A DNA stretch of 64,000 nucleotides from Lysobacterales bacterium (GCA_014946745.1 JADCRD010000001.1:2540427-2604426), one strand, 5' to 3'. Positions 52,145 through 62,397 are shown, counted from the stretch's first letter. Numbers and translations are program-made. The notes: generated by a model not told the origin, from the sequence alone.

Positions 52145-53233
52145 ATGGCCCAGATCCGCAAGTTCGGCCTGTCCGGGTTCAGTCGTGCCGACGAGGCGAG
52201 CTTCAGCGAGTTGTTCAAATCCGCCGCGCGCCGCGCGGCCGCCGATGTCAGCCTGGCACCCGAAGCCGAGGCCGAGGCTCTGATCATCGACGCTGACTCG
52301 ATCTACGGCCAGATGGGCCTGATGCAGGCGCAGAGTTCGGGCAAGCTGCTGATCGCCATTACCGCCGGCAGCCGCGTTGATGCAGACCATCGGCTCAGCA
52401 GCCCCGTACAAGAAAGCGATCTCGCGGACCTGCTGAGCAAGATTCTCGGCGCGTCCTCGCGCTCGACCCCCGCTCCCGCCCGGTCAGCGCCCCCGGCGCC
52501 AGCGGCCACGCAGACGGCTCGCTCGGAGACGCGGCCGGCCACCGGCGAGGCCGCGCCCCGCGCTGCGTCAACGTCTGCACCCGGCGCCGCGCCCCCCGCC
52601 CAGGCCGCTGCCGCCCCGGCAACGCCGGCTGCCGCGCCGCCTGAGGTCGCAAAGATCGAAGCGAGCCGCGACCGCAGTCTGTTCGAGTATCTGCAGCCTG
52701 GAATGCTCAGCCAGCCCGTCATCATCGAGCGAGCATCCGCACCGCTGCTGGTGATCGACCCGAGCAGCAGAACCTATCTGGGCGGCGCGTCGCTGAAGCC
52801 CTACGTCGCGTACCTGTCGCCGCCGCTCGCGAGTCATTCCGTCAAGCCCCTGCCGGCTGCTCGCCTGCCGGAGCTCGAGGCCGAACTGGGCGGCCGCCAG
52901 CCGATCCAACGCCTGCTCTGGCTGGCGGCGCTGTACGCGGGCGAAGGCCAGCTGATCGGCTTCGACGCTGGCACGCGCTTCAAGCTCGGCAAGTGGCCGC
53001 AGATCGAGCGTGAGTTCCCCAAGCACTTCCGCATCGCCACCGTGATGATGAAGGCGGCGGCTACGGTCGACGAAATCGCGGCCGCCTCAGGGGCGAGCCG
53101 TGAAGAGGTCTGCGACCTGCTCAATGCCTACCTGGCCACCGGCTTCGCTGAACCGGAGCAGGGCCAGGCGAGCGCTGCCGCCGAAACCGCTCGAACGGGG
53201 CTGCTGAATCGGCTGCGCGGCCTGAGGGGCTGA
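52145..53233 (+). CDS. Unknown protein: receiver-like N-terminus, Ala/Pro linker, helical C-terminal domain
   Basis: 362 residues, start ATG at 52145 with GGGGGAAA upstream. Residues 1-100 ([29 protein letters not shown] ... [31 protein letters not shown]) have a receiver-like alternation, with Asp residues in LIIDADS and no confident conserved Lys. Residues ~105-175 are an Ala/Pro/Thr linker. The C-terminal ~185 residues include [78 protein letters not shown], whose end resembles a small winged helix. I do not recognise the family. No signal peptide; probably cytoplasmic signalling or surface-motility regulation, which is speculation. Confidence 0.72.
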   Translation: MAQIRKFGLSGFSRADEASFSELFKSAARRAAADVSLAPEAEAEALIIDADSIYGQMGLMQAQSSGKLLIAITAGSRVDADHRLSSPVQESDLADLLSKILGASSRSTPAPARSAPPAPAATQTARSETRPATGEAAPRAASTSAPGAAPPAQAAAAPATPAAAPPEVAKIEASRDRSLFEYLQPGMLSQPVIIERASAPLLVIDPSSRTYLGGASLKPYVAYLSPPLASHSVKPLPAARLPELEAELGGRQPIQRLLWLAALYAGEGQLIGFDAGTRFKLGKWPQIEREFPKHFRIATVMMKAAATVDEIAAASGASREEVCDLLNAYLATGFAEPEQGQASAAAETARTGLLNRLRGLRG

Positions 53234-53238
53234 AGAGC

Positions 53239-53388
53239 CGGGGATCGCGAATCGGGAATCGGGAGAGCAGAAGCCGACCCTCTGCTCATTCACGAGGCAC
53301 TTTCCGCGTGCCGCCCCGTTTGGGGGCCGGTCCCTCTTGCTTGGGTAGACAATTCCCCATTCTCGATTCCCGATTCTCGATTCCCGAA
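53239..53388. repeat. Opposed pair of short heptamer arrays (GATTCGGGA type) before dxs
   Basis: At ~53239-53264 units of GGGATCG/GAATCGG/GAATCGG run in one direction; at ~53352-53388 the complementary unit (ATTCTCG, ATTCCCG) runs in the other direction. The set lies in the 200-bp gap between the unknown gene and dxs and belongs to the same repeat family as 10845-11193. Confidence 0.65.
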
Positions 53389-53433
53389 CAGGGCCCAGTT
53401 GCCCTCCCCTCCGCGAGGCCGGACAATTCGCGG

Positions 53434-55335
53434 ATGATCGACCCGACTCGTTACCCCCTGCTGGCACGCATCGATGCGCCGGCTCAGCTGCGTGAGATCT
53501 CTGAAGACCAGCTGCCCCAGGCGGCGGCCGAACTGCGCGCCTACCTGATCGAATCCGTCGGCAGGAGCGGCGGCCACTTCGGCGCCGGTCTCGGCGTGGT
53601 TGAACTCACTGTCGCCCTGCACTGGGCCTTCAAGACGCCCGAGGACCGCCTGGTCTGGGATGTCGGCCACCAGTGCTACCCGCACAAAATCCTGACTGGC
53701 CGTCGCGACACCATCCACACGGTCAAGCAGAAGGACGGCGTGGCGCCGTTCCCCAAGCGCGAGGAAAGCGACTACGACACCTTTGGCGTCGGCCACAGCT
53801 CCACCTCGATCTCGGCCGCACTCGGCATGGCTATCGCCTGCCAAGCCAAGGGCGACCCGCGCAAGGTGGTGGCGATCATCGGCGACGGTGCGATGACCGC
53901 CGGCATGGCCTATGAGGCGCTCAACCATGCCGGCGGCATGGAGCCGCCGCCGAACCTGCTGGTGATCTTGAACGACAACCGGATGTCGATCTCCGAAAAC
54001 GTCGGCGGCATGACCAAGATGTTCGGCCGCATGACCGCCAGCCGCACGCTCAACGCCATGCGCGAGGGCGGCAAGAAACTGCTGGGCTCCAAGCGCAGCA
54101 ACGCCGCCGCGCGCTTCGTGCGGCGTTGGGAAGAACACTGGAAAGGCATGTTCGTGCCTTCGACGCTGTTCGAAGAGATGGGCTTTCACTACACAGGCCC
54201 CATCGACGGCCACGACCTGCACCAGCTGGTTGGTGCGCTCAGCACGCTCAAGAACCTCGACGGCCCGCAGCTTTTGCACGTCATCACCACCAAGGGGAAG
54301 GGCTACGAGCTGGCCGAAGGCGATCAGATCGGGTATCACGCGGTCGGCCCGTTTGATCCCGAGAAGGGCCTGGTCGCCAAGGCGGGCGCCAAGAAACCCA
54401 CCTACACCGACGTCTTCTCGGATTGGTTGTGCGACATGGCAGCCGCCGACGCGCAGCTGATGGGCATCACCCCGGCGATGCGCGAAGGCTCGGGCCTTGT
54501 GCGCTTCAGCAAGGAGTATCCGGCGCGCTATTTCGACGTCGCGATCGCCGAGCAGCATGCGGTGACCCTGGCGGCCGGCATGGCCTGCGAGGGTGCGAAG
54601 CCGGTGGTCGCGATCTACTCGACCTTCCTGCAGCGCGCCTACGACCAGCTGATCCACGACGTCGCTCTGCAGGACCTCGACGTGCTGTTCGCCATCGACC
54701 GCGCTGGCGTCGTCGGCCCGGACGGCGCCACCCATGCCGGCACCTTCGACCTGTCCTACCTGCGCTGCATCCCCAACATGCTGGTGATGGCGCCGGCCGA
54801 CGAAAACGAGTGCCGGCAGATGCTGAGCACCGGCTTCAGGCACGCGGGCCCGGCGGCGGTGCGCTACCCGCGCGGCACCGGCCCAGGTGTGGCGGTGCAG
54901 CCGAGCCTCGACACTTTGCCGATCGGCCGCGCGGACATCCGTCGCCGCGGTCGCCGCATCGCCATCCTCAGCTTCGGCGCTCTGCTGCCGGCCGCACTGT
55001 CCGCAGGTGAGACGCTCGACGCGACCGTCGTCAACATGCGCTTCGTGCGACCTCTGGACCGCGAGCTGGTGCTGGAACTCGCGCGCAGCCACGAGGCGTT
55101 CGTGACGATCGAAGACAACGCCGTGCTCGGCGGCGCCGGCAGCGGCGTGGCCGAACTGCTGGCCGCGGAAGGTGTGCAGGTCCCGGTGCAGCACCTCGGT
55201 CTGCCGGACGAGTACCTGGAGCACGCCGGCCGCGAAGAGCTGCTGGCCACGGTTGGGCTCGATGCTGCCGGCGTACTGGCCCGCATCCGCGCGCGCTTTC
55301 CGGAAGTGGCGCCCGCCAGGGTGGTTGGCGGCTGA
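53434..55335 (+). CDS. dxs: 1-deoxy-D-xylulose-5-phosphate synthase
   Basis: 633 residues from the ATG at 53434 ([13 protein letters not shown]); the longer frame upstream translates the repeat array. Thiamine diphosphate motif [18 protein letters not shown] ... LNDN, with [51 protein letters not shown] and RYPRGTG. It condenses pyruvate and glyceraldehyde-3-phosphate in the first step of the non-mevalonate isoprenoid pathway. It is followed by a strong bidirectional terminator and is not linked to ispA/xseB here. Confidence 0.97.
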   Translation: MIDPTRYPLLARIDAPAQLREISEDQLPQAAAELRAYLIESVGRSGGHFGAGLGVVELTVALHWAFKTPEDRLVWDVGHQCYPHKILTGRRDTIHTVKQKDGVAPFPKREESDYDTFGVGHSSTSISAALGMAIACQAKGDPRKVVAIIGDGAMTAGMAYEALNHAGGMEPPPNLLVILNDNRMSISENVGGMTKMFGRMTASRTLNAMREGGKKLLGSKRSNAAARFVRRWEEHWKGMFVPSTLFEEMGFHYTGPIDGHDLHQLVGALSTLKNLDGPQLLHVITTKGKGYELAEGDQIGYHAVGPFDPEKGLVAKAGAKKPTYTDVFSDWLCDMAAADAQLMGITPAMREGSGLVRFSKEYPARYFDVAIAEQHAVTLAAGMACEGAKPVVAIYSTFLQRAYDQLIHDVALQDLDVLFAIDRAGVVGPDGATHAGTFDLSYLRCIPNMLVMAPADENECRQMLSTGFRHAGPAAVRYPRGTGPGVAVQPSLDTLPIGRADIRRRGRRIAILSFGALLPAALSAGETLDATVVNMRFVRPLDRELVLELARSHEAFVTIEDNAVLGGAGSGVAELLAAEGVQVPVQHLGLPDEYLEHAGREELLATVGLDAAGVLARIRARFPEVAPARVVGG

Positions 55336-55357
55336 ACCGGCGCGGTCTTCCGCCCCC

Positions 55358-55394
55358 AACGCAAACGCCCCGCTCGAAGCGGGGCGTTTGCGTT
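55358..55394. terminator. Bidirectional terminator between dxs and ahpF
   Basis: A perfect 17-bp stem (AACGCAAACGCCCCGCT, CGA loop, complement) with A-rich left and T-rich right arms lies 23 bp after dxs and 24 bp after the ahpF stop, serving both convergent genes. Confidence 0.9.
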
Positions 55395-55417
55395 TACAGC
55401 GGGTCCGACGCGGCGTA

Positions 55418-56995
55418 TCAGGCGGCCTTGGCCTGCTCCGCCGGCGCGCTGGCGCGCATCAGATGGTCGAAGGCCCCGAGTGCAGCGGTGGCGCCTGCGC
55501 CCATGGCGATAATGATCTGCTTGTAGGGCACGGTGGTGCAGTCGCCGGCCGCATACACGCCCGGCAGCGAGGTCTTGCCGTGAGCGTCGATCTCGACCTC
55601 GCCGCGGGCGGACAGGGCGAGAGTGCCCTTGAGCCACTCTGTGTTGGGCAGCAGGCCGATCTGCACGAAGATGCCTTCCAGCTCGATGGGCTGGATCTCC
55701 AGGCTGCCGCGGTCCCGCCAGTTCAGGCCGGTGACTTTCTGGCCATCGCCCAGCACCTCGGTAGTCTGCGCGTTCACCAGGATTTCTACGTTCGGCAGGC
55801 TGCGCAGCTTGCGCTGCAGCACCTCGTCGGCGCGCAGCTTGGTGTCGAATTCGATCAGGGTGACATGGCTGACGATGCCGGCCAGATCGATCGCCGCCTC
55901 AACGCCCGAGTTGCCGCCGCCGATCACCGCCACCCGCTTGCCGCGGAACAGCGGGCCGTCGCAGTGCGGGCAGTAGGCGACACCCTTGTTGCGGTACTGC
56001 TCTTCGCCAGGCACGCCCATCTGCCGCCAGCGTGCGCCGGTCGACAGCACCACGCTGCGGGCCTTCAGCGATGCTCCGCTTTCCAGCTTGATCTCGACCA
56101 GGCCGTCAGCGCCGGCGGGCAACAGTTCAGCGGCGCGCTGCAGCGGCATCACGTCGACCTCGTAGTCCTTGACGTGCTGCTCCATCTGCGCAACCAGCTT
56201 GGGGCCTTCGGTGTGGTTGACCGAGATGAAGTTCTCGATGCCCAGGGTGTCAGCAACCTGGCCACCGAAACGCTCGGCCACCAGCCCCGTACGGATTCCC
56301 TTGCGGGCGGCGTAGATCGCGGCCGAAGCGCCGGCCGGGCCGCCACCGACCACCAGCATGTCAAAGGCCTCCTTGGCGGCGATTTTCTCCGCCGCGCGAG
56401 CCACCGCGCCCGTGTCCAGTTTGGCCAGAACCTCAGACAGCGTCATGCGGCCGCTGGCCCAGGGCTGACCGTTCAAGTAGACACTCGGCACCGCCATCAC
56501 CTGGCGCTGCTCGACTTCGTCCTGGAACAGTGCGCCGTCGATGGCGACGTGCTTCACGCCGGGATTCAGCACGGCCAGCAGGTTCAAGGCCTGAACGACA
56601 TCCGGACAGTTCTGGCAGGACAACGAGAAGTAGGTCTCGAACACGTAGCTCCCACCGAGCGCACGTGCCTGCTCGATGACGTCTGCGTCCTCGCGCGACG
56701 GGTGCCCGCCGACCTGCAGCAGAGCAAGCACCAATGAGGTGAACTCGTGGCCCATCGGCAGGCCCGCGAAGCCGACCGCGATATCGGTGCCCGCGCGGCG
56801 GATCTCGAACGAGGGCACGCGCTCGGCGACCAGCGTGCCGACCGCGATCTTGTTGGACAGCGCGGCGATGTCGTCGATCAGGGCGCGCAGCTCCTGCGAG
56901 GACTCGCTGTCGTCGAGTGCCGCATTCAGTTCGATCGGCAGCTGCAGCTTCTCGAGGTAGGCGGCGAGCTGTGTCTTGAGGGTGGCGTCGAGCAT
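55418..56995 (-). CDS. ahpF: Alkyl hydroperoxide reductase subunit F
   Basis: 525 residues from the ATG at 56995 with AGGAG upstream. The N-terminal double-thioredoxin domain has [16 protein letters not shown] (redox Cys pair). The FAD/NADH flavoprotein domain has [42 protein letters not shown] with the second redox pair, and [20 protein letters not shown]. It passes electrons from NADH to AhpC to reduce peroxides. It lies 232 bp after ahpC and is probably co-regulated. Confidence 0.97.
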   Translation of the reverse strand: MLDATLKTQLAAYLEKLQLPIELNAALDDSESSQELRALIDDIAALSNKIAVGTLVAERVPSFEIRRAGTDIAVGFAGLPMGHEFTSLVLALLQVGGHPSREDADVIEQARALGGSYVFETYFSLSCQNCPDVVQALNLLAVLNPGVKHVAIDGALFQDEVEQRQVMAVPSVYLNGQPWASGRMTLSEVLAKLDTGAVARAAEKIAAKEAFDMLVVGGGPAGASAAIYAARKGIRTGLVAERFGGQVADTLGIENFISVNHTEGPKLVAQMEQHVKDYEVDVMPLQRAAELLPAGADGLVEIKLESGASLKARSVVLSTGARWRQMGVPGEEQYRNKGVAYCPHCDGPLFRGKRVAVIGGGNSGVEAAIDLAGIVSHVTLIEFDTKLRADEVLQRKLRSLPNVEILVNAQTTEVLGDGQKVTGLNWRDRGSLEIQPIELEGIFVQIGLLPNTEWLKGTLALSARGEVEIDAHGKTSLPGVYAAGDCTTVPYKQIIIAMGAGATAALGAFDHLMRASAPAEQAKAA

Positions 56996-57227
56996 GGCGG
57001 AACTCCTGGGGAGGGGAGGCTCGGAGCAGGCGGCCTTGTGCCTGCGGTCTCGAAGCGCTGGAGACGGCAGGCGCAAGCGCGCATGGCGAAGGGTCGGGAC
57101 ATGCGCCGGGAGCGCCCTTGCCCGGGCGGCGACGCGGCAGGTGCGGCGGTATCGGCGAATGCCTTGGGCCCGATCGCCGCGCCCGCATGGCGCGGGCGCG
57201 ACGACGTGCTGCGTACAGAAATGCCGC

Positions 57228-57791
57228 TTAGATCTTGCCGACCAGATCCAGCGACGGAGCCAGGGTCTTGGCGCCTTCCTTCCACTTGGCCGGGCAGACC
57301 TGGCCGGGGTTGGCGGCGGTGTACTGCGCGGCCTTCAGCTTGCGCAGGGTCTCGGAGACGTCGCGGGCGATCTCGTTGCTGTGCACTTCGGCTGTCTTGA
57401 TGACGCCTTCCGGGTTGATGATGAAGGTGCCGCGCAGGGCCAGGCCCTCCGCTTCGATATGCACGCCAAAGGCGCGCGTCAGCTGGTGGGTCGGGTCACC
57501 CACCAGCGGGAACTTCGCCTTGCCCACCGCCGGCGAGGTTTCGTGCCACACCTTGTGCGAGAAATGGGTGTCGGTGGTGACGATGTAGACCTCGGCGCCA
57601 GCCTTCTGGAACTCGGCGTAGTTCTCGGCGGCGTCCTCGACCTCGGTCGGGCAGTTGAAGGTGAAGGCGGCCGGCATGAAGATCAGGACCGACCACTTGC
57701 CCTTGAGGCTCGCGTCGGTGACTTCGATGAACTTGCCGTTGTGGAAGGCCTGCGCCTTGAAGGGCTGGATCGGAGTGTTGATGAGCGACAT
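57228..57791 (-). CDS. ahpC: Alkyl hydroperoxide reductase peroxiredoxin AhpC
   Basis: 187 residues from the ATG at 57791 with AGGAGA upstream. Peroxidatic Cys47 in [16 protein letters not shown]; the usual Val before Cys is Asn here. Resolving Cys near residue 166 in GQVCPAKW, and [15 protein letters not shown] typical of AhpC1-type 2-Cys peroxiredoxins. Reduces hydrogen peroxide and organic hydroperoxides using AhpF. An ATAG-N7-CTAT OxyR-type motif lies ~110 bp upstream of the start. No oxyR gene follows, unlike the ahpC-ahpF-oxyR layout of Xanthomonas. Confidence 0.97.
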   Translation of the reverse strand: MSLINTPIQPFKAQAFHNGKFIEVTDASLKGKWSVLIFMPAAFTFNCPTEVEDAAENYAEFQKAGAEVYIVTTDTHFSHKVWHETSPAVGKAKFPLVGDPTHQLTRAFGVHIEAEGLALRGTFIINPEGVIKTAEVHSNEIARDVSETLRKLKAAQYTAANPGQVCPAKWKEGAKTLAPSLDLVGKI

Positions 57792-57901
57792 CGGAAAGTC
57801 TCCTGGGGTTGGGAGGAAGCTGAAACACTGGGAAAATCGAACAGGCCGCGATGTTAGGAGCGGCCTATCGAAGGGTAAAGACGTTTTTGTGAATTGCTGC
57901 G

Positions 57902-57916
57902 ATAGCGAAAAACTAT
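57902..57916. promoter_or_regulatory. OxyR-type site ATAG-N7-CTAT upstream of ahpC
   Basis: ATAGCGAAAAACTAT matches the half-tetrad OxyR consensus exactly (ATAG-N7-CTAT) and extends by one more symmetric base each side (GATAG/CTATC). A second half-site at the standard 7-bp spacing is not recognisable on either side. An A/T-rich promoter-like stretch lies between it and ahpC. Confidence 0.6.
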
Positions 57917-58121
57917 CAAGCACGCCTTGCAGGCACCGTGAAGCGAAGAGGGCCTGCCTCGCGGCCGTTTACGTGGCTTTCGATGCTGTGACTGAGCGCC
58001 TCCGACTCGGAGCAATAGCGCAGGCTGATGCTTCAGCGCAGCATGCACGGCGCGGATGCTGGAGTGCAGCAAAAGGCCTCGCGGCAGTCAATCGAGGCCA
58101 GAACACGCGCACAAAAACGCG

Positions 58122-58141
58122 CTCGGCCCTTTCGGGCCGAG
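58122..58141 (-). terminator. Terminator after the orphan response regulator gene
   Basis: The 8-bp stem CTCGGCCC with a 4-base loop is followed on the minus strand by CGCGTTTTTGTG, 50 bp after the stop at 58191. Confidence 0.75.
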
Positions 58142-58190
58142 AGTTGATCGTGCGGACTTTGGGTAGCGCGAGCTTCGGCTCGCGCAGGAC

Positions 58191-58889
58191 TCAGCCGGCT
58201 TCGAGGCGATAGCCGTGCTGGTAGACCGCATTCAGCCGCCAACCGTGCTCTCCGGCGAGCTCCAGCTTCTTGCGAAGCCGGCTGATGTGGGTATCCACCG
58301 TGCGGGTGGCGACATCGCTACGAATGTTCCACACGCCTTCCAACAGAGCCTCGCGGCTGACCACGCGCCCGCGGCGCCGGAACAGGAAGGCCGCCAGATC
58401 GAACTCGCGCTCGGTCAGGCTGATGTCGCGGCCATTCATGCTGATGCGACGACGGCTGTAATCGATGACATAGGGCGGCAACTCCTCGACGCTGGCTGCA
58501 TCCTGACCGAGCCCGACGCGCCGCAACATGGCATCAACACGGGCCAGCAGCTCACCTTGGCGCGGCGGCTTCGACAAATAGTCGTCGGCGCCGGCACGCA
58601 GCCCGGCCACCACATCGGCCTCGTCGTTGCGCGCGGTGAGGAAGATCACCGGCAAACGCGTATGGCCATCGCGACGCAGCCAGGTGAGGATGTCCAGACC
58701 GCTCTCATCCGGCAGGTTCCAGTCGAGCAGCAGCAGATCCACCGACTCCACGCCAAGGCGGCGGCGGAAATCGCCCGCATCCTCGTAGTGGCGCACGGTG
58801 AATCCGGCCTGCTCAAGCCAGAACCCATACAGTGCCGCCTGATCCGGGTCGTCCTCGACCAGCCCGACCAAGCCCGCCGCTTCAGCCAT
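58191..58889 (-). CDS. Orphan OmpR-family response regulator
   Basis: 232 residues: receiver with acidic pocket VEDDPDQ, phospho-acceptor Asp56 (DLLLLDWNLPDESG), FLTARND and YLSKPPR; winged-helix domain with LTEREFDLAAFLFRRRGRVVSREALLEGVWNIRSDVATRTVDTHISRLRKKLEL. No histidine kinase lies nearby, so its partner is elsewhere. The NWNLP-type loop and 'VATRTVDTHISRLRKKL' resemble unpaired Xanthomonadales regulators. The gene is single, between the SDR-type gene and ahpC, with its own terminator. Target genes unknown. Confidence 0.9.
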   Translation of the reverse strand: MAEAAGLVGLVEDDPDQAALYGFWLEQAGFTVRHYEDAGDFRRRLGVESVDLLLLDWNLPDESGLDILTWLRRDGHTRLPVIFLTARNDEADVVAGLRAGADDYLSKPPRQGELLARVDAMLRRVGLGQDAASVEELPPYVIDYSRRRISMNGRDISLTEREFDLAAFLFRRRGRVVSREALLEGVWNIRSDVATRTVDTHISRLRKKLELAGEHGWRLNAVYQHGYRLEAG

Positions 58890-59014
58890 TTAGCCGCTCC
58901 TGAAAAGCTGTTACCCGGGGACGCGCCGCGACCAGCGCTGGCGAAACTCGGACCGGCGGCTGACGCCGCGCAACGGTGGCCCAGGCTAAAAAAATGTGAC
59001 GGCACTATAGCCGG

Positions 59015-59833
59015 TCAATCCGTCTCATGCAGCAGTGACGAATAGCCCAGACGGAAGTCACTGAATTGCGGGAGGAAACCGGCCCCGATAAGGCGCTTCG
59101 GGAGGATTCGGCGACCACTTTCCTGCCCAGGCGCGAGATGCGGAGGCGCCCGACCCAGGCCCGCCGCCAACCAGCCCAGCAGCTCATCCTCGCGCGTAGG
59201 ACAGCCATCGCTGACGATGATGGCACCGGTCAATTCGGGACGATCCAGGCAGAACTCGATCGCCGCAGCCGCATCTTCGACGTGGATTCGATTGCTCCAG
59301 TGCGGCCGGGCCACCGTCTCGGTGGCGGCGCGGCGCAGCATCATCCGACGACCCGGACCGTAGATGCCGCTGAAGCGCAGCGCCAGCAGGGAGGGCACGC
59401 GCGCTGCCAGCGCCTGCTCGGCCTCCAGCAGCACGTGTCCATTGAAACTGTCGGGCTGCGCCGGCGTGTCGTCGTCGATCAGGCGGCCGTCGTCGCCGCC
59501 ATACACCGCCGTGCTGGAGGCGAACAGCCAGCGCGGACAGCCAAGTCCGAGCGCCTCGACCAGATTGAGCGGCGCCTCGATATAGGCACGGCGATAGCCA
59601 GCCTGGTCGCGGCTGTCCGGGGTGAGGGTACAGATCACGGCGTCCAGCCTGTCCGGCAGCTCACGCAGGCTGTGGGGTGAGAGCAGGTCTGCGCGCAGCA
59701 GGGTGAGGCCTGCGGGCACCTCGCACTCGGAGCGACGCAGGCCAAACACGGTATCGCCGCGCGCAAGCAGGCGGGGCGTAAGCCGCTGCGCCAGATCGCC
59801 GAAGCCCGCCAACAGGACGCGCCGTCCCTTCAT
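59015..59833 (-). CDS. SDR-family NAD-dependent epimerase/dehydratase-like protein (YeeZ-like)
   Basis: 272 residues from the ATG at 59833 (MKGRRVLLAGFGDLAQRL). Rossmann fold with dinucleotide loop GFGDLA. The catalytic Tyr of ordinary epimerases is not in a clear YxxxK: SSTAVYGGDDGRLIDDDTP is followed by NGHVLLEAEQAL, so Tyr and Lys are replaced as in YeeZ-type atypical SDRs. These bind NAD(P) and are of unclear enzymatic function. The gene ends the exosortase transcript; it starts 26 bp after the exosortase stop, so the two may be co-transcribed. Confidence 0.8.
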   Translation of the reverse strand: MKGRRVLLAGFGDLAQRLTPRLLARGDTVFGLRRSECEVPAGLTLLRADLLSPHSLRELPDRLDAVICTLTPDSRDQAGYRRAYIEAPLNLVEALGLGCPRWLFASSTAVYGGDDGRLIDDDTPAQPDSFNGHVLLEAEQALAARVPSLLALRFSGIYGPGRRMMLRRAATETVARPHWSNRIHVEDAAAAIEFCLDRPELTGAIIVSDGCPTREDELLGWLAAGLGRAPPHLAPGQESGRRILPKRLIGAGFLPQFSDFRLGYSSLLHETD

Positions 59834-59859
59834 CAGCTTGGCACCGAGACGCGCGGCGC

Positions 59860-60387
59860 TCACGCCGCTGCCGGCTCCCCCGGACCCGCGGCAGGCGGCG
59901 GCCGGCGCGGCGCCTTCGGCAGATAGCGCAGCCAGATCAGCCAGACCGCGAGCGCATCCAGCACAATCAAGGCCTGCCACAGGTACAGGTGGAACCAGTC
60001 GAAAGCGACCTGGCTCCACTGCCCCATGTAGAACAGGCTGATGATGCGCACCAGGTTCAAGGCCTGGATGCAGAAGAATCCGATCACCGCGCCGATCAGC
60101 TTGTGCTTCCAGGGCGACGGGAAAGCGATCAGCGCGGAGATCAGGATGATCACCGCCTCGATGCCGTCGCAGCCTGGTGCGATCGCGACCGCGAATCCGT
60201 TCGTCGTGCTCTGGATGATCACCCCTTCGGCATGCACGTTCGGGTCGAACATCATGATCAGATGAGCGCTGATGTCGGCCAGCACGCCGGTGAAGGGCTC
60301 GGTGACGTATTTGGTGCCGTAGGTACTGATGCGCGCGGCGAACAGCGTGATCAGCAGGCCCATGAAAATGAGGAAGAAGCGCAGCAT
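59860..60387 (-). CDS. Exosortase H (XrtH-type)
   Basis: 175 residues with five or six membrane segments from the ATG at 60387 (MLRFFLIFMGLLITLFAARIS). The exosortase/archaeosortase triad is present: Cys73 in IAPGCDGIEAVI, Arg114 in NLVRIISLFYMGQ and His133 in FDWFHLYLWQ. Short length and APGCDGIEA fit the H type, which recognises IPTLxxWG-type C-terminal sorting signals rather than PEP-CTERM. Exosortases cleave or transfer exported proteins at the inner membrane. No exopolysaccharide genes and no CTERM substrate are within the window. It is divergent from aroK, 45 bp apart. Confidence 0.88.
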   Translation of the reverse strand: MLRFFLIFMGLLITLFAARISTYGTKYVTEPFTGVLADISAHLIMMFDPNVHAEGVIIQSTTNGFAVAIAPGCDGIEAVIILISALIAFPSPWKHKLIGAVIGFFCIQALNLVRIISLFYMGQWSQVAFDWFHLYLWQALIVLDALAVWLIWLRYLPKAPRRPPPAAGPGEPAAA

Positions 60388-60432
60388 CGGGAACACCCGG
60401 GGAAGACCAGCCGGCGATGCTAGCATCCGCCC

Positions 60433-61014
60433 ATGAATCCCGCGTCGAACCTCATCCTCGTCGGGCCGATGGGCGCCGGCAAGACCACGATCGGGCGGCG
60501 CCTCGGCAAACGCTTTGGCCTCGCCTTCGTCGATCTTGACCGCGAAATCGAGCAGCGCTGCGGCGCGCGCATTCCGCTGATCTTCGAGCACGAGGGCGAA
60601 GCGGGCTTTCGCGAGCGTGAGCATTCGGCGCTGACAGAGGTACTCGCCGGCAGCGGCGCGGGGCTGCTGCTCGCCACGGGCGGCGGCGCGGTGCTGCGTG
60701 CCGACAACCGCGCGCTGCTGCGGGCCGGCGGCTTCGTGGTCTGGCTGCGGACCAGCGTCGGGGAACAGCTGAAGCGCTTGCGCAACGACGGCAGCCGCCC
60801 GCTGCTCGCTGTTCCGGACCGCGAGCAACGGCTGCTGGCGATGGCCGAGCTGCGCGACCCGCTCTATCGCCAGGTCTGCGACCTGGTATTCGAATCGAAC
60901 CAGCCGAACATCGGCGCCGCCGCCGAGCGCCTCGCCCGCGTGCTCGACCGCCGCTGGCAGCGCCCGGCATCCCCCCTGCCCCTTCCCGGACTTGAATCCC
61001 GTGCGCAGCCTTGA
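60433..61014 (+). CDS. aroK: Shikimate kinase
   Basis: 193 residues. P-loop [49 protein letters not shown] for shikimate binding, and ATGGGAVLR and NDGSRPLL for the lid. Phosphorylates shikimate in the aromatic amino-acid pathway. It overlaps aroB by 14 bp, the standard aroKB arrangement. Confidence 0.96.
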   Translation: MNPASNLILVGPMGAGKTTIGRRLGKRFGLAFVDLDREIEQRCGARIPLIFEHEGEAGFREREHSALTEVLAGSGAGLLLATGGGAVLRADNRALLRAGGFVVWLRTSVGEQLKRLRNDGSRPLLAVPDREQRLLAMAELRDPLYRQVCDLVFESNQPNIGAAAERLARVLDRRWQRPASPLPLPGLESRAQP

Positions 61015-62080
61015 GGTCCAGCTCGCCCAGCGCAGCTATCCGATCCACATCGGCGCCGGCCTGCTGCAGAACGCAGCCCTGTGGCGGCCGCTGCTGCCCG
61101 GTCGACAGGTACTCGTGGTCAGCGACGACCACGTCGCGCGCCGCTACCTGCAGCGCGTGCGCGCCGGGCTCGACGGGCTTGACCATGCCTGCCTCGTGCT
61201 GCCGCCGGGCGAAGAGGAAAAGACCCTCGCGCGTTTCGGCGAGGCCATCGACGCGCTCGCCGGCCTGCGCGCGAATCGCGATGCCTGCGTGATCGCGCTT
61301 GGCGGCGGCGTGGTCGGCGATCTGGCTGGCTTCGCGGCGGCCTGCTGGATGCGCGGCATCGCCTTCGTGCAGATGCCCACCACCCTGCTGGCCATGGTCG
61401 ATTCCTCGGTCGGCGGCAAGACCGCGGTCGACCTGCCGCAGGGCAAGAACTTGGTCGGCGCCTTTCATCAGCCGCGCGCCGTCATTGCCGACACAGACGC
61501 GCTTGCCACGCTGCCCGAACGCGAGCTTCGTGCGGGTCTTGCCGAGGTTGTGAAGTACGGCGCGATCTTCGACTCCAGCTTCCTCGACTGGCTCGATGCG
61601 CACGCCGAGGCTCTGCTGGCCCGCGATGCCGATGCGTTGGCGGAAGCCATCGTGCGCAGCTGTCGCTACAAGGCCGATGTGGTGGCGCGCGACGAGACTG
61701 AGCAGGGCGAGCGGGCCCTGCTGAACTTCGGCCACACCTTCGGCCACGCGCTGGAGACGGCCGGTGGCTACGAGCGCTTCCGCCACGGCGAAGCGGTGGC
61801 ACTGGGGATGGTGATCGCCGCACGGCTGTCAGCTCGACTCGGCCGCGCGCCCCAGGCGGATGCGCAGCGCCTCGCCGACCTGCTCTCGCGCCTCGGTCTG
61901 CCCGTGCGCGTGCCGAACGGCTTCGAACCCGCGCATCTGCTGCAGTTGATGCGGCTGGACAAGAAAACGCTGTCCGGTCGGCTGCGCTTGATCCTGTGGC
62001 AGCGGGCAGGCGCGGCCGAGATCGTGGCGGGCGTTGACGATGAAGCCATCCTGTCAGCGCTTGCGGACAGCATCGACTGA
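61001..62080 (+). CDS. aroB: 3-dehydroquinate synthase
   Basis: 359 residues from the GTG at 61001; a TTG at 60992 would add three residues (MNP) and cannot be excluded. NAD/Zn enzyme with [79 protein letters not shown] and [10 protein letters not shown], including the metal ligands Glu and two His. Converts DAHP to 3-dehydroquinate, immediately upstream of AroK in pathway context. Confidence 0.96.
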   Translation: MRSLEVQLAQRSYPIHIGAGLLQNAALWRPLLPGRQVLVVSDDHVARRYLQRVRAGLDGLDHACLVLPPGEEEKTLARFGEAIDALAGLRANRDACVIALGGGVVGDLAGFAAACWMRGIAFVQMPTTLLAMVDSSVGGKTAVDLPQGKNLVGAFHQPRAVIADTDALATLPERELRAGLAEVVKYGAIFDSSFLDWLDAHAEALLARDADALAEAIVRSCRYKADVVARDETEQGERALLNFGHTFGHALETAGGYERFRHGEAVALGMVIAARLSARLGRAPQADAQRLADLLSRLGLPVRVPNGFEPAHLLQLMRLDKKTLSGRLRLILWQRAGAAEIVAGVDDEAILSALADSID

Positions 62081-62397
62081 GAGCGCGTCGGAAAGCCATC
62101 CGCCTTCTGCGGCTGGCTCCGGAGGCGATCGCCTGCGGCGCACGACGCGGACTCCGCTTCATTGGGTTCACCAAACTCGCTTGATTTCGCGTCGCGCGCT
62201 CAGCCACGAACGCCCACAAACGCCCTCGCCACAGAGGCTGCGTGTTTCGCACCCTCTGAGCGCGGATCGACGCCCACCGCGGACGCTGCTGGAAGCCCAT
62301 CGCAGCAGCGCGCTGCGCCGCTGGCGGGGCGGCTGGGCGCATCCGAAGTCGTGCTGCCAGCGTCTGGGGCGCGGCCACAGCGGCTAAACTGCGCCCC
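62081..62397. other. 317-bp non-coding stretch between aroB and the small WGR-like gene
   Basis: Open frames here run into the coding region on the other strand or are Arg/Ser-rich without homology. I see no repeats, hairpin with U-run or RNA. It presumably holds the promoter of the small gene and hemE. Confidence 0.5.

Larger units (their letters stand above)
57792..58190. other. 399-bp non-coding stretch upstream of ahpC
   Basis: Between ahpC (start 57791) and the orphan response regulator (stop 58191), both on the minus strand. It holds the ahpC promoter with the OxyR-type motif at 57902-57916 and the regulator's terminator at 58122-58141. No further gene is supported. Confidence 0.7.

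Noticed and set aside
53290-55359. 689-residue minus-strand open frame opposite dxs
   Set aside because: Exact shadow of dxs with no recognisable domain and low-complexity composition.
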